A stretch of DNA of 14,105 nucleotides from Pseudobutyrivibrio sp. (lineage in GTDB: Bacteria > Bacillota_A > Clostridia > Lachnospirales > Lachnospiraceae): the NCBI GenBank assembly GCA_024691465.1, contig JAILNO010000154.1, forward strand, positions 1 through 14,105, written 5' to 3'. Each line of letters starts with the position of its first letter. The first letter of the stretch is position 1. The notes under the pieces are model-generated. The model was not told the origin of the DNA. It ran no database searches and saw nothing but the letters and a program-made list of their open reading frames with translations. Shown piece by piece: positions 1-7,702 of this stretch. Made by a program: the position numbers and the translations under genes.

Positions 1-1047
1 TGCTTGAAGTACTATGTTAAGTATTTCCATATAGATGGATTTCATATAGTGGGTTGCAATGCACCTATCGAAAGGATTGCTAAGGAACCTTATCTCTCAG
101 ACACTAAGATCTTCTATGAATTTATTCCTGAAGAGATACTGGTGGAGGAGAAAGGCAAGAAGCACTTATTTGTTTATAATGATTCTTTCATGAATGTCAC
201 CAGACAGATTGAGAATCATATGAATGGAAGCATGGTTCAGTTTGCTAATCATATGCGCAGGCAGAATCAGGCTTACGGATTCGTTAATTATATGGCCAAT
301 GTCAATGGATTCTCTCTATGGGATTCATATTCTTATGGAGAGAAGCACAATTGGGACAATGGCGAAGATAATAGAGATGGCACTAATAACAATTATTCCT
401 TCAACTATGGTATTGAGGGTAAGACTACTAATAAGACTATTAATGCTAATAGATTCAGGGAGATGAGGAATGCATTTACTGCATTATTCTTATCTCAGAG
501 TGTACCGCTGTTTGTTGCGGCAGATGAAGCGGCAGCCACTCACATGGGTAATAATAACCCATATTGTCAGGATAATAAGACAGGTTATACCGTCTTCTCT
601 AAGACTAAGAGTAAAGAGAGCCTTACTAGATTTGTTAAGCAGTTAATTGAATTCAGAAAGGCTCACAAGTGTATTAGGGTGGAGAGTCCATTTTTAATGA
701 ATGACTACCATCACTTGGGATTGCCAGATATGTCATTCCACGGCACAGAGCCTTGGATGATGTCTATTGGTGAGGAACAGAAGGCTCTTGGAGTGCTTTA
801 CAATGGCATGTATGTGGATGAGGAAGAGGAAGTATTCGTCTGCTACAATTTCCATTACGATGCAGTTAATCTAGCGCTTCCTTTGCTTGCCCCTGGTAAG
901 CGATGGCGCCTATGTTTCAATACTCTTAAATACAAGGATGGAGATGACTTCACACCGAAGCCTATCCACGATCAACAGTCTATTGAAGTTCCTGGCAATT
1001 CAATCAGCGTATTGCTGGGCGTTAAGCCTAAGAAGGGTAGTAAGTAA
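1..1047 (+). CDS. GlgX/isoamylase-like GH13 protein, C-terminal part, probably catalytically inactive
   Basis: The frame is open at base 1, so this is the 3' part of a longer gene; the TTG at base 4 is not a believable start because homology begins before it. The protein resembles the second half of glycogen debranching enzymes. It has HIDGF near the start, then NGFSLWDSYSYGEKHN and NGEDNRDGTNNNYS, then LFLSQSVPLFVAADEAAATHMGNNNPYCQDN-type sequence (seen at about 484-585), and a C-terminal beta-sandwich-like tail. In active GlgX enzymes these segments read DGFRFDLA and TAHDGF. Here the nucleophile Asp position is Val (49-51), and the His-Asp pair of region IV is Val-Asn (301-306). The Glu that could be the acid/base (118-120) seems kept. 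I therefore infer a carbohydrate-binding or regulatory relative of debranching enzyme rather than a working glycosidase. The gene overlaps the next one by one base (TAATG), which implies translational coupling. Confidence 0.8.
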   Translation, partial: CLKYYVKYFHIDGFHIVGCNAPIERIAKEPYLSDTKIFYEFIPEEILVEEKGKKHLFVYNDSFMNVTRQIENHMNGSMVQFANHMRRQNQAYGFVNYMANVNGFSLWDSYSYGEKHNWDNGEDNRDGTNNNYSFNYGIEGKTTNKTINANRFREMRNAFTALFLSQSVPLFVAADEAAATHMGNNNPYCQDNKTGYTVFSKTKSKESLTRFVKQLIEFRKAHKCIRVESPFLMNDYHHLGLPDMSFHGTEPWMMSIGEEQKALGVLYNGMYVDEEEEVFVCYNFHYDAVNLALPLLAPGKRWRLCFNTLKYKDGDDFTPKPIHDQQSIEVPGNSISVLLGVKPKKGSK

Positions 1048-1583
1048 TGAAGGCTTGGGAACATTTTAAGACAATTACTCATCACAGACACTTAGTTATG
1101 AAGGGATGCTTTGCTGTAGGTTTATATAAACAGGGCCTACTCCATGATTTATCTAAGTATTCATGGGTGGAATTCAGAGTGGGAGCTAAGTATTATCAGG
1201 GTACACAGAGTCCTAATAATGCAGAGAGGAAGGATACGGGCGTATCACTTGCATGGCTTCATCACAAGGGCAGGAATAAGCACCATTTTGAGTATTGGAT
1301 TGATTATAGTTTAGATGAGCACCATCAGATGACTGGTATGGAGATGCCAGTTAATTATGTGGTAGAGATGTACTGTGATAGGGTGGCTGCTTGCAAGAAT
1401 TATCAGAAGGAAGCTTACACTGATTCTAGTGCGTTAGAGTATTATAATCGTGGGAAGGGACATTATCTGATACATCCTAAGACAGCAGCTCTTTTAGAGG
1501 ATATGTTAGAGTATCTGGCCGCGCATGGCGAGAAAGCTACTAATGATTACATCCGTCGAAACATACTTAAAAATAAAAAATAA
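1047..1583 (+). CDS. DUF5662 family protein of unknown function
   Basis: This 178-residue soluble protein has no signal peptide or membrane segment. It matches what I recall of the DUF5662 family, common in Clostridia and sometimes mislabelled 'catalase'; no catalase motif is visible. Conserved-looking features are GLYKQGLLHDLSKYS (residues 25-39), KYYQGTQSPNNAE (48-60), WLHHKGRNKHHFEYWIDY (70-87) and EMYCDR (107-112). The spacing of His33-Asp34, His72/73, His79/80 and Asp111 resembles the metal-binding ligands of HD-domain phosphohydrolases, so a metal-dependent hydrolase is a reasonable guess, but this is inference only. The ATG overlaps the stop codon of the upstream GlgX-like gene, and trpS follows after 14 bases, so all three are probably on one transcript. 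The function and the reason for this grouping are unknown. Confidence 0.75.
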   Translation: MKAWEHFKTITHHRHLVMKGCFAVGLYKQGLLHDLSKYSWVEFRVGAKYYQGTQSPNNAERKDTGVSLAWLHHKGRNKHHFEYWIDYSLDEHHQMTGMEMPVNYVVEMYCDRVAACKNYQKEAYTDSSALEYYNRGKGHYLIHPKTAALLEDMLEYLAAHGEKATNDYIRRNILKNKK

Positions 1584-1597
1584 TTCGGAGATATATT

Positions 1598-2605
1598 ATG
1601 GAAAAAGAAAGAAAAGTTTTATATTCAGGAATGCAGGCTACAGGTAAGCTCACAATTGGCAATTATATAGGTGCCCTTAAGAATTGGGTTAACCTTAATG
1701 AGGAGTATGATTGCTTCTTCGGAGTTATGGATCTACACTCACTTACGGTACGCCAGAACCCTACTGAGTTTAGACAGAATGCACGTCGTATATATACTCA
1801 GTATGTAGCAGCTGGTCTTGATCCTAAGAAGAATTGTATATATTTCCAGTCTCATGTATCTGCACATGCTGAGTTAGGATGGATTCTTGATTGCTTCACT
1901 TATATGGGTGAGCTCAATCGTATGACGCAGTTTAAGGATAAGTCTGCTAAGCACGCTGATAATATCAATGCTGGTTTATTTACATATCCATCACTTATGG
2001 CTGCTGATATCTTACTATATCAGGCTGACTTAGTTCCAATTGGAGCAGATCAGAAGCAGCATCTTGAGATCTGCCGTGATATTGCTGAGCGTTTCAATAA
2101 TATCTATGGTGATGTATTTACTATTCCTGAGGGATACTTCCCTAAGGCAGGAGCTAGGATTATGTCTCTAGCTGAGCCTATTAAGAAGATGTCTAAGTCA
2201 GATGAGAATGTTAATGCTACTATTTATCTAATCGATGATAGAGATACAATTATTCGTAAGTTTAAGAAGGCTGTAACTGATTCAGATGCTGAGGTTAGAT
2301 ATGACGTAGAGAACAAGCCTGGTGTTTCTAATCTTATGGAAATCTATGGTGTTGTTACTAACAAGACTATGGATGAAGTTGCTAGAGAGTTTGATGGTAA
2401 GGGCTATGGAGACTTCAAGCTTGCAGTAGGTGAAGCTGTAGCTGATATGCTTGACCCATTCCATAAAAGATACGATGAGCTTGAGAAGGATAAGACCTTT
2501 ATCAACGAGTGTATTAAGGAGAATTCTGAGAAGGCTTCTTACTTCGCTAACAAGACCTTGAGAAAGGTTCATAAGAAGTTAGGACTTACTGAACGTATCA
2601 GATAA
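1598..2605 (+). CDS. trpS: Tryptophanyl-tRNA synthetase
   Basis: This class Ic aminoacyl-tRNA synthetase attaches tryptophan to tRNA-Trp in the cytoplasm. The 335 residues match the usual bacterial TrpRS length. The Rossmann fold opens with YSGMQATGKLTIGNYIGAL, in which TIGN (19-22) is the HIGH-type signature. Other landmarks are GVMDLHSLT (42-50), the tryptophan/ATP pocket segment VPIGADQKQHLE (146-157) and the KMSKS loop (197-201). The C-terminal helical half carries the anticodon-recognition region. GGAG at 1587-1590 lies 7 bases before the ATG. Many Firmicute trpS genes follow a T-box leader; here only 14 bases separate it from the previous gene, so any tRNA-sensing leader would have to lie outside this window. 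An intrinsic terminator directly downstream ends the transcript. Confidence 0.97.
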   Translation: MEKERKVLYSGMQATGKLTIGNYIGALKNWVNLNEEYDCFFGVMDLHSLTVRQNPTEFRQNARRIYTQYVAAGLDPKKNCIYFQSHVSAHAELGWILDCFTYMGELNRMTQFKDKSAKHADNINAGLFTYPSLMAADILLYQADLVPIGADQKQHLEICRDIAERFNNIYGDVFTIPEGYFPKAGARIMSLAEPIKKMSKSDENVNATIYLIDDRDTIIRKFKKAVTDSDAEVRYDVENKPGVSNLMEIYGVVTNKTMDEVAREFDGKGYGDFKLAVGEAVADMLDPFHKRYDELEKDKTFINECIKENSEKASYFANKTLRKVHKKLGLTERIR

Positions 2606-2627
2606 TCTATCATATAAGTTGCGCTTT

Positions 2628-2662
2628 AGACAGGAGTATGTTAAGATGACTCCTGTCTTTTT
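2628..2662 (+). terminator. Intrinsic terminator after trpS
   Basis: A stem of GACAGGAGT (2629-2637) pairs perfectly with ACTCCTGTC (2649-2657), with one extra A-T pair at the base (2628/2658) and an 11-base loop. It is followed directly by a run of five T (2658-2662). It starts 23 bases after the trpS stop and separates trpS from yifB. Confidence 0.92.
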
Positions 2663-2694
2663 CTATTATTCAAATACAATTCCAAGGAGTTTAA

Positions 2695-4230
2695 TTGTAT
2701 AGTATTGTGAATACCGCTACCATTTTTGGTATCGATTCTAAACTTATATCTGTTGAAGCAGATATATCTGAAGGTATGCCCATTTTTGAGATGGTGGGAT
2801 ATCTTTCTTCTGAGGTGAAGGAGGCTAAGGAGAGGGTTAGAGCGGCTCTTAAGAATGCCGGTTATGCTTTGCCAATCAAGCGAATTACGGTTAATTTATC
2901 CCCTGCTAGTATTAGGAAAACGGGTGCTGGTTTTGATATGCCTATTGCTGTTGCTATTTTGTCGGCTATAGGAATCATTGAGTGTGATAAACTCACGGAC
3001 ATATGCCTGTGCGGTGAGATAGGATTGGATGGTTCTATACAACCTATTAATGGCGTACTTTCTATGGCTATGGAAGCTATGAAGAATAATCTTAAGATAA
3101 TCATCGTTCCTGAGGAGAATATCTTAGAGGCAAGGCTTGTAAAAGGGATTACATCAATAGGAGTTAAGAACATTACTGAGGTAATAGATATTCTTAATAC
3201 AGGTAATTTCAAAGAAGAAATTATTGAAGTAGAAGAAGGGGATAGCGTCACTTTTTCAGATGAGTATGACTTTTCAATGATTAATGGGCAACAAGCTCTT
3301 AGAAGAGCATGCGAGGTGGCTATATCGGGTATGCATAATATGCTTATGGTGGGCCCTCCTGGAGCAGGTAAGTCCATGATTGCCAAGTGTATCCCTTCTA
3401 TATTACCTCCTATGGATTCTGAGGAGCAATTGGAGATATCTAAGATATATTCTGTCTGTGGTATGTTCAATGAGAGGGATGGACTTATTACCAGTAGACC
3501 ATACAGGAATCCTCATCATACTGTCAGTCCTCAAGGACTGGTGGGTGGAGGACAGAATCCTAAGCCTGGGGAGATTTCTCTTGCCCATAGGGGAGTACTT
3601 TTCTTAGATGAGCTTACGGAATTTAATAAGAGCACACTGGATTTGCTTAGACAGCCTCTAGAGGACAAGACAGTTAATATTGCCCGTGCTGCTGGTAGCT
3701 ATACTTTCCCTGCTGATTTCGTACTAATTGCAGCCATGAACCCTTGCTCTTGTGGTTATTATCCCGATCTTAATAGATGTCATTGCAGTAGAATTTCTAT
3801 TCAAAGATATTTATCTAAGATTTCTCAGCCATTATTAGACAGAATTGATATATGCGCTGAGGCGCCTACTTTGAATTTTGCTCAGATATCTCTGAAGCAG
3901 AGTAACGAGAGCTCAGATGTGATTAGAAGTAGGGTTATGGCTTGTCATGAGATACAAAGAGAAAGATATAAGAATTACGAATTCAAGTTCAATAGCCAGA
4001 TTCCTAGCAGTTTAATAGATAAGTTCTGCTCACTTACTGGTGAGGAGGCTTCTTACATGGAGGAAATGTACGATAAATATTCCCTTACAGCCAGGACATA
4101 TCATAAGGTTCTCAGGGTGGCAAGAACCATTGCAGATATGAATAATGAGGAGCATATAGCCCTCGTTCATCTGCAGGAGGCTATGCTATATAGAGGCCTG
4201 GATAGAAGATACTGGGAGGAGGGAGTCTAA
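2695..4230 (+). CDS. yifB: YifB/ComM family Mg-chelatase-like AAA+ ATPase
   Basis: This cytoplasmic AAA+ protein of 511 residues has the usual length and layout of the family. A Lon-protease-like N-terminal domain (about 1-170) contains the typical KRITVNLSPASIRK and GAGFDMPIA segments. The Mg-chelatase ATPase domain has Walker A GPPGAGKS (220-227), Walker B VLFLDE (301-306), the NPHHTVS segment (272-278), a Cys cluster MNPCSCGYYP...RCHC (348-364) and a C-terminal helical domain. ComM of Haemophilus and Vibrio is a branch-migration helicase used in natural transformation; the role in Clostridia is less settled. The start is TTG: AAGGAG (2684-2689) lies 5 bases upstream, and the encoded YSIVNTATIFGID matches the normal N-terminus. 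The stop overlaps the dprA start by one base, supporting a shared role in handling incoming DNA. Confidence 0.92.
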   Translation: MYSIVNTATIFGIDSKLISVEADISEGMPIFEMVGYLSSEVKEAKERVRAALKNAGYALPIKRITVNLSPASIRKTGAGFDMPIAVAILSAIGIIECDKLTDICLCGEIGLDGSIQPINGVLSMAMEAMKNNLKIIIVPEENILEARLVKGITSIGVKNITEVIDILNTGNFKEEIIEVEEGDSVTFSDEYDFSMINGQQALRRACEVAISGMHNMLMVGPPGAGKSMIAKCIPSILPPMDSEEQLEISKIYSVCGMFNERDGLITSRPYRNPHHTVSPQGLVGGGQNPKPGEISLAHRGVLFLDELTEFNKSTLDLLRQPLEDKTVNIARAAGSYTFPADFVLIAAMNPCSCGYYPDLNRCHCSRISIQRYLSKISQPLLDRIDICAEAPTLNFAQISLKQSNESSDVIRSRVMACHEIQRERYKNYEFKFNSQIPSSLIDKFCSLTGEEASYMEEMYDKYSLTARTYHKVLRVARTIADMNNEEHIALVHLQEAMLYRGLDRRYWEEGV

Positions 4231-5321
4231 TGGAAAGAATCTACCAGTATTGGCTACTTAGAAATCAGGATATGACTAATGCTAAAAAGGCAAAGCTCAT
4301 GGAGTATTTCTATGACAGTTATGGCATATTTAACGCCACTAAAAAGGATTTACTAAATAGTCAGTTGCTAGAGGAACATACTATTGATGCATTTATAGAA
4401 CATCGCAAGAAGTTTGATTTAAATAAAGAATACGAGGATTTTTTACATTCGCCCTTTTCGTTTGTGACCCTAGAGGACGATAATTATCCTGAGAAACTTA
4501 GGATGATATTTGATAAGCCTTACGGGTTATACTATGTGGGCAAATTACCAGATTTTTCAAAAACTGTTTCCATAGTTGGAGCCAGGAGATGCAGTGCATA
4601 TGGCAAACGTATGGCTATGGAGATAGGTGAGAAACTGGGAGAAAATGGATTCACAGTTATTAGTGGAATGGCCAGAGGTATAGATGCCTATGGTCATAGA
4701 GGATGTATAGACGGAGGCGGAAGTACCATTGCAGTGTTAGGGTGCGGATGTGATGTTATATATCCTAGAGAGAACAGATTATTATATGAAGAAATACTTG
4801 CAACTGGAGGAGCTGTTATTTCTGAATTTCAGATGGGAACAGAGCCTATAGCAATGTATTTTCCAATGCGCAATCGTATAGTATCAGCATTATCTGATGC
4901 GGTTGTGGTAGTTGAGGCCAGAGAGAAGTCTGGCTCATTGATTACCGCTGACTTAGCACTGGATCAAGGCAAGGATATATATGTAACACCAGGTAGGATA
5001 GGAGATTCCCTTAGTACTGGATGTAATAAGCTTATTTCTCAAGGGGCTGGAGTTATATATAACACGGATGCTTTTGTTAAGGAATTGCTGGAATACTATG
5101 GAGAGACGACCATAACTAAGAGCAAAAGAAAAGAGAAGATTAAGCTTACAGAGGAGCAAAAAAAGGTATATAAGCTATTTGATGATTACCCTAAGAGTAT
5201 TGCCACTGTTCTTGAGGAGAGCAGGATGGATTATCTTCAATTGCTCTCAGTGGTTTTGTCTTTAGAAAGGCATGGTCTTCTGGCTGAGGTCTTCAAAAAT
5301 AATTATGTAATAACTGTGTAA
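4230..5321 (+). CDS. dprA: DNA-processing protein DprA (Smf)
   Basis: DprA binds incoming single-stranded DNA in the cytoplasm and loads RecA during natural transformation; many bacteria not known to be transformable also carry it. The 363 residues match the family. A variable helical N-terminus is followed by the Rossmann-like DNA-binding domain: SIVGARRCSAYG (114-125), SGMARGIDAYGH (145-156), VLGCGCDVIYPREN (169-182), FPMRNRIVSALSD (211-223), EKSGSLITADLALDQG (232-247) and VTPG (252-255). The C-terminal stretch from about residue 305 looks like the winged-helix domain seen in many DprA proteins. The ATG overlaps the yifB stop by one base and has a GGGAGGAGGGAG-type ribosome site inside yifB (4214-4225), so the pair is likely translationally coupled. 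No clear terminator follows, so read-through into topA is possible. Confidence 0.95.
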   Translation: MERIYQYWLLRNQDMTNAKKAKLMEYFYDSYGIFNATKKDLLNSQLLEEHTIDAFIEHRKKFDLNKEYEDFLHSPFSFVTLEDDNYPEKLRMIFDKPYGLYYVGKLPDFSKTVSIVGARRCSAYGKRMAMEIGEKLGENGFTVISGMARGIDAYGHRGCIDGGGSTIAVLGCGCDVIYPRENRLLYEEILATGGAVISEFQMGTEPIAMYFPMRNRIVSALSDAVVVVEAREKSGSLITADLALDQGKDIYVTPGRIGDSLSTGCNKLISQGAGVIYNTDAFVKELLEYYGETTITKSKRKEKIKLTEEQKKVYKLFDDYPKSIATVLEESRMDYLQLLSVVLSLERHGLLAEVFKNNYVITV

Positions 5322-5325
5322 TTTG

Positions 5326-5354
5326 TTGACAGATTTGTAATTCATTATTTAAAT
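5326..5354 (+). promoter_or_regulatory. Possible second sigma-A promoter upstream of topA
   Basis: A perfect -35 TTGACA (5326-5331) begins five bases after the dprA stop. With a 17-base spacer the -10 would be TTAAAT (5349-5354), a poor match to TATAAT. It is weaker overall than the site at 5381-5409 but could drive topA from a longer leader. Confidence 0.35.
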
Positions 5355-5380
5355 TGTTTCATCAATAGATAAAATTTAAC

Positions 5381-5409
5381 TTGAAAAGAAAAAAATAATG
5401 TTGTATAGT
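5381..5409 (+). promoter_or_regulatory. Sigma-A promoter of topA
   Basis: The -35 TTGAAA (5381-5386), a 17-base spacer and the -10 TATAGT (5404-5409) form a good housekeeping promoter. Transcription would begin near 5416, giving an untranslated leader of about 80 bases before topA. The surrounding 174-base gap is strongly AT-rich and shows no riboswitch-like structure that I can recognise. Confidence 0.65.
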
Positions 5410-5495
5410 GAGAACCGATTTCTTTTTGACTATTTATTCTATTGTACTTAGATTTAATAGTTATTTTTTGATAATTAACACAGGAGCATAATTAA

Positions 5496-7568
5496 ATGGC
5501 AAAAAATTTAGTGATTGTAGAGTCTCCAGCTAAGGTGCACACTATTAAAAAATTTTTAGGAAGCAGTTATGAGGTTATGGCATCTCAAGGACATGTAAGA
5601 GATATGCCTAAGTCTCAGCTGGGATTTGATCCTGAAAATGACTTTGAGCCTAAATATATAACAATCAGAGGAAAGGGAGAGTTGCTTGCTGCACTTCGTA
5701 AGGAAGTGAAAAAGGCTGATAAGATTTATCTCGCAACTGATCCCGACCGTGAGGGAGAAGCTATTTCTTGGCATCTTACTCACGCCCTCAATTTACAAGA
5801 TAAGAAGGTTTATCGTATCACTTTTAATGAGATTACGAAGACTGCTGTTAAGAATTCTCTTAAGAATCCTAGAGAGATTGATATGGATCTAGTTGATGCT
5901 CAGCAGGCTAGACGTATGCTTGATAGAATGGTAGGATATAAGATCTCGCCACTCCTTTGGGCTAAGGTTAAGAGAGGTCTTTCGGCAGGTAGAGTTCAGT
6001 CTGTAGCTCTTCGTATTATATGTGACAGAGAAAAGGAGATTGAAGGCTTCATTCCTCAGGAGTATTACACATTAGATGCACTACTCGATGTGGAAGGTGC
6101 TAAGAAGCCAATTGTTGCCAAGTATTATGGTGATACTACTGGCAAGAAGGATATATCAGACAAGGCTAGTCTTGATAAGATTATGTCTGATCTAAAGGGG
6201 GCTGATTTCTCTATTGCCTCTATTAAAAGAGGTACAAGAGAGAAGAAGGCGCCACTTCCATTTACTACTTCAACTATGCAACAGGAAGCCTCTAAGGCTT
6301 TGAATTTTTCAATTCAAAAGACTATGAGTGTTGCTCAGCAGCTATATGAAGGTGTCAGCGTCAAAGGACATGGAACAGTCGGTTTGATAACATATCTAAG
6401 AACTGATTCTACTCGTGTCTCTGATGAGGCTCGCGCAGCAGCTGAGGAATTCATTACTAATAATTACGGAGATGAGTACCTTTCATCTCAAGCTGCAGGT
6501 GGCAAGAAGAATTCTGGCAAGGTTCAGGATGCTCATGAAGCAATCCGTCCTGCTAATATTGAACTTATACCTACAGAGATTAAGGAGAGTCTTACTAGAG
6601 ATCAGTTTAGACTCTATCAGTTAGTTTGGAAGAGATTTGTGGCTAGCCAGATGGCTAATGCAATCTATGATACAGTTTCTTTAAATGTACAGGCCAAGAA
6701 TCATGTGTTTACTGCATCAGATTCATCTATTAAATTCGACGGATTCATGATGATCTATGTTTCAGCTGATGATGAGGGCGAGTCTAAGGTTCATCCACTT
6801 GCTAAGCTGAATGATGATTCTAAGCTTAAGTTTAATAGTTTCGAAGAGAAGCAGCACTTTACTCAACCATCTCCACACTTTACAGAGGCTTCATTAGTAA
6901 AGACTCTTGAGGAGCTTGGTATCGGTAGACCTAGTACTTATTCTCCAACTATCACAACTCTTTTAAAGAGACATTATATTACAAAAGAAGCCAAGAACCT
7001 CTTTGTTACAGAGCTGGGTGAGGTTGTTAATTCAATTATGGAAGCATCCTTCCCAATTATCGTAGATGATAAATTTACTGCTAATCTCGAGCTATTGCTT
7101 GATGGCGTGGAAGAGGGCACTGTAGAGTGGAAATCCGTTGTTAGGAATTTCTATCCAGACCTTGAGAAGGCTGTTAAGGTAGCTGAAGAGGAGCTTGCAA
7201 AAGTCGAGATTCACGACGAGGTAACTGATGTTATCTGTGAAGAATGCGGTAGGAATATGGTAGTTAAGTTCGGACCACATGGTAAGTTCTTAGCTTGCCC
7301 TGGATTCCCTGAGTGCCGTAACACTAAGCCTTTCCTTGAGAAGATTGGTGTGCCATGCCCTAAATGTGGTGGTGATGTGGTCATCAGGAAGTCTCAAAAG
7401 GGACGTAAGTTCTATGGATGTTCAAATCATCCAGAGTGTGATTTTATAAGCTGGTCTAAACCTACCACCGAGAAGTGCCCTAAGTGCGGCAGCTACATGG
7501 TGGAAAAGGGCAATAAATTAGTATGTTCAAACGATGAGTGCAGATTTGTGGAAAATCAGAACAAATAA
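5496..7568 (+). CDS. topA: DNA topoisomerase I (type IA, omega protein)
   Basis: This enzyme relaxes negative supercoils by transient cleavage of one DNA strand. The TOPRIM domain starts LVIVESPAKVHTIKKFLG (5-22), with the catalytic Glu at residue 9 and the metal-binding DPDREGE motif (82-88). The core contains RRMLDRMVGYKISPLLW (139-155) and GLSAGRVQSVALRII (161-175). The active-site Tyr is residue 300 in GLITYLRTDSTR. GIGRPSTYSPTI follows further on. From Cys581 to the end are three C-terminal zinc ribbons: CEEC...CPGFPEC, CPKC...CSNHPEC and CPKC...CSNDEC. All expected catalytic and zinc residues are visible, and 690 residues is a normal Firmicute length. AGGAG (5482-5486) lies 9 bases before the ATG. 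dprA-topA adjacency is shared with Bacillus. Confidence 0.98.
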   Translation: MAKNLVIVESPAKVHTIKKFLGSSYEVMASQGHVRDMPKSQLGFDPENDFEPKYITIRGKGELLAALRKEVKKADKIYLATDPDREGEAISWHLTHALNLQDKKVYRITFNEITKTAVKNSLKNPREIDMDLVDAQQARRMLDRMVGYKISPLLWAKVKRGLSAGRVQSVALRIICDREKEIEGFIPQEYYTLDALLDVEGAKKPIVAKYYGDTTGKKDISDKASLDKIMSDLKGADFSIASIKRGTREKKAPLPFTTSTMQQEASKALNFSIQKTMSVAQQLYEGVSVKGHGTVGLITYLRTDSTRVSDEARAAAEEFITNNYGDEYLSSQAAGGKKNSGKVQDAHEAIRPANIELIPTEIKESLTRDQFRLYQLVWKRFVASQMANAIYDTVSLNVQAKNHVFTASDSSIKFDGFMMIYVSADDEGESKVHPLAKLNDDSKLKFNSFEEKQHFTQPSPHFTEASLVKTLEELGIGRPSTYSPTITTLLKRHYITKEAKNLFVTELGEVVNSIMEASFPIIVDDKFTANLELLLDGVEEGTVEWKSVVRNFYPDLEKAVKVAEEELAKVEIHDEVTDVICEECGRNMVVKFGPHGKFLACPGFPECRNTKPFLEKIGVPCPKCGGDVVIRKSQKGRKFYGCSNHPECDFISWSKPTTEKCPKCGSYMVEKGNKLVCSNDECRFVENQNK

Positions 7569-7573
7569 TTACA

Positions 7574-7588
7574 AATATTCTGAATTTT
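7574..7588 (+). promoter_or_regulatory. Candidate CodY operator upstream of codY
   Basis: AATATTCTGAATTTT matches the published 15-base CodY box AATTTTCWGAAAATT at 12 positions, including the central TTCTGAA. It ends two bases before the codY -35 hexamer. The position would suit autoregulation. AT-rich intergenic DNA makes partial matches common, so this is a candidate only. Confidence 0.4.
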
Positions 7589-7589
7589 G

Positions 7590-7618
7590 TTGCAATTTAC
7601 ACTAATCGATGATATAAT
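7590..7618 (+). promoter_or_regulatory. Sigma-A promoter of codY
   Basis: The -35 TTGCAA (7590-7595), an exact 17-base spacer and a perfect TATAAT (7613-7618) make a near-consensus promoter. The predicted start near 7625 gives a leader of about 78 bases before codY. Its presence implies that codY can be transcribed independently of topA. Confidence 0.8.
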
Positions 7619-7702
7619 TTATACAAATTTCACATTTATTTGGGGATGAAGTTTTGATTAATTTGATTTATTGTTTTAAATTTTAGGAGGAATACAGTTT
7701 AA

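Noticed and set aside
2619..2680. Promoter for yifB (TTGCGC-N17-TAAGAT, or TACAAT at 2675-2680)
   Set aside because: The first pair matches consensus poorly and overlaps the trpS terminator; the second has no -35 and would start transcription inside the ribosome site. yifB must have a promoter or be read through, but I cannot place it.
2862..3470. 202-codon open frame on the - strand inside yifB
   Set aside because: It is antisense to the strongly conserved ATPase core of yifB, has no ribosome site of note and no recognisable protein features.
5405..5430. Possible terminator after dprA (AGAA...TTCT then T run)
   Set aside because: The stem is only 4 bp and it lies downstream of the -10 of the topA promoter, so it is unlikely to terminate.
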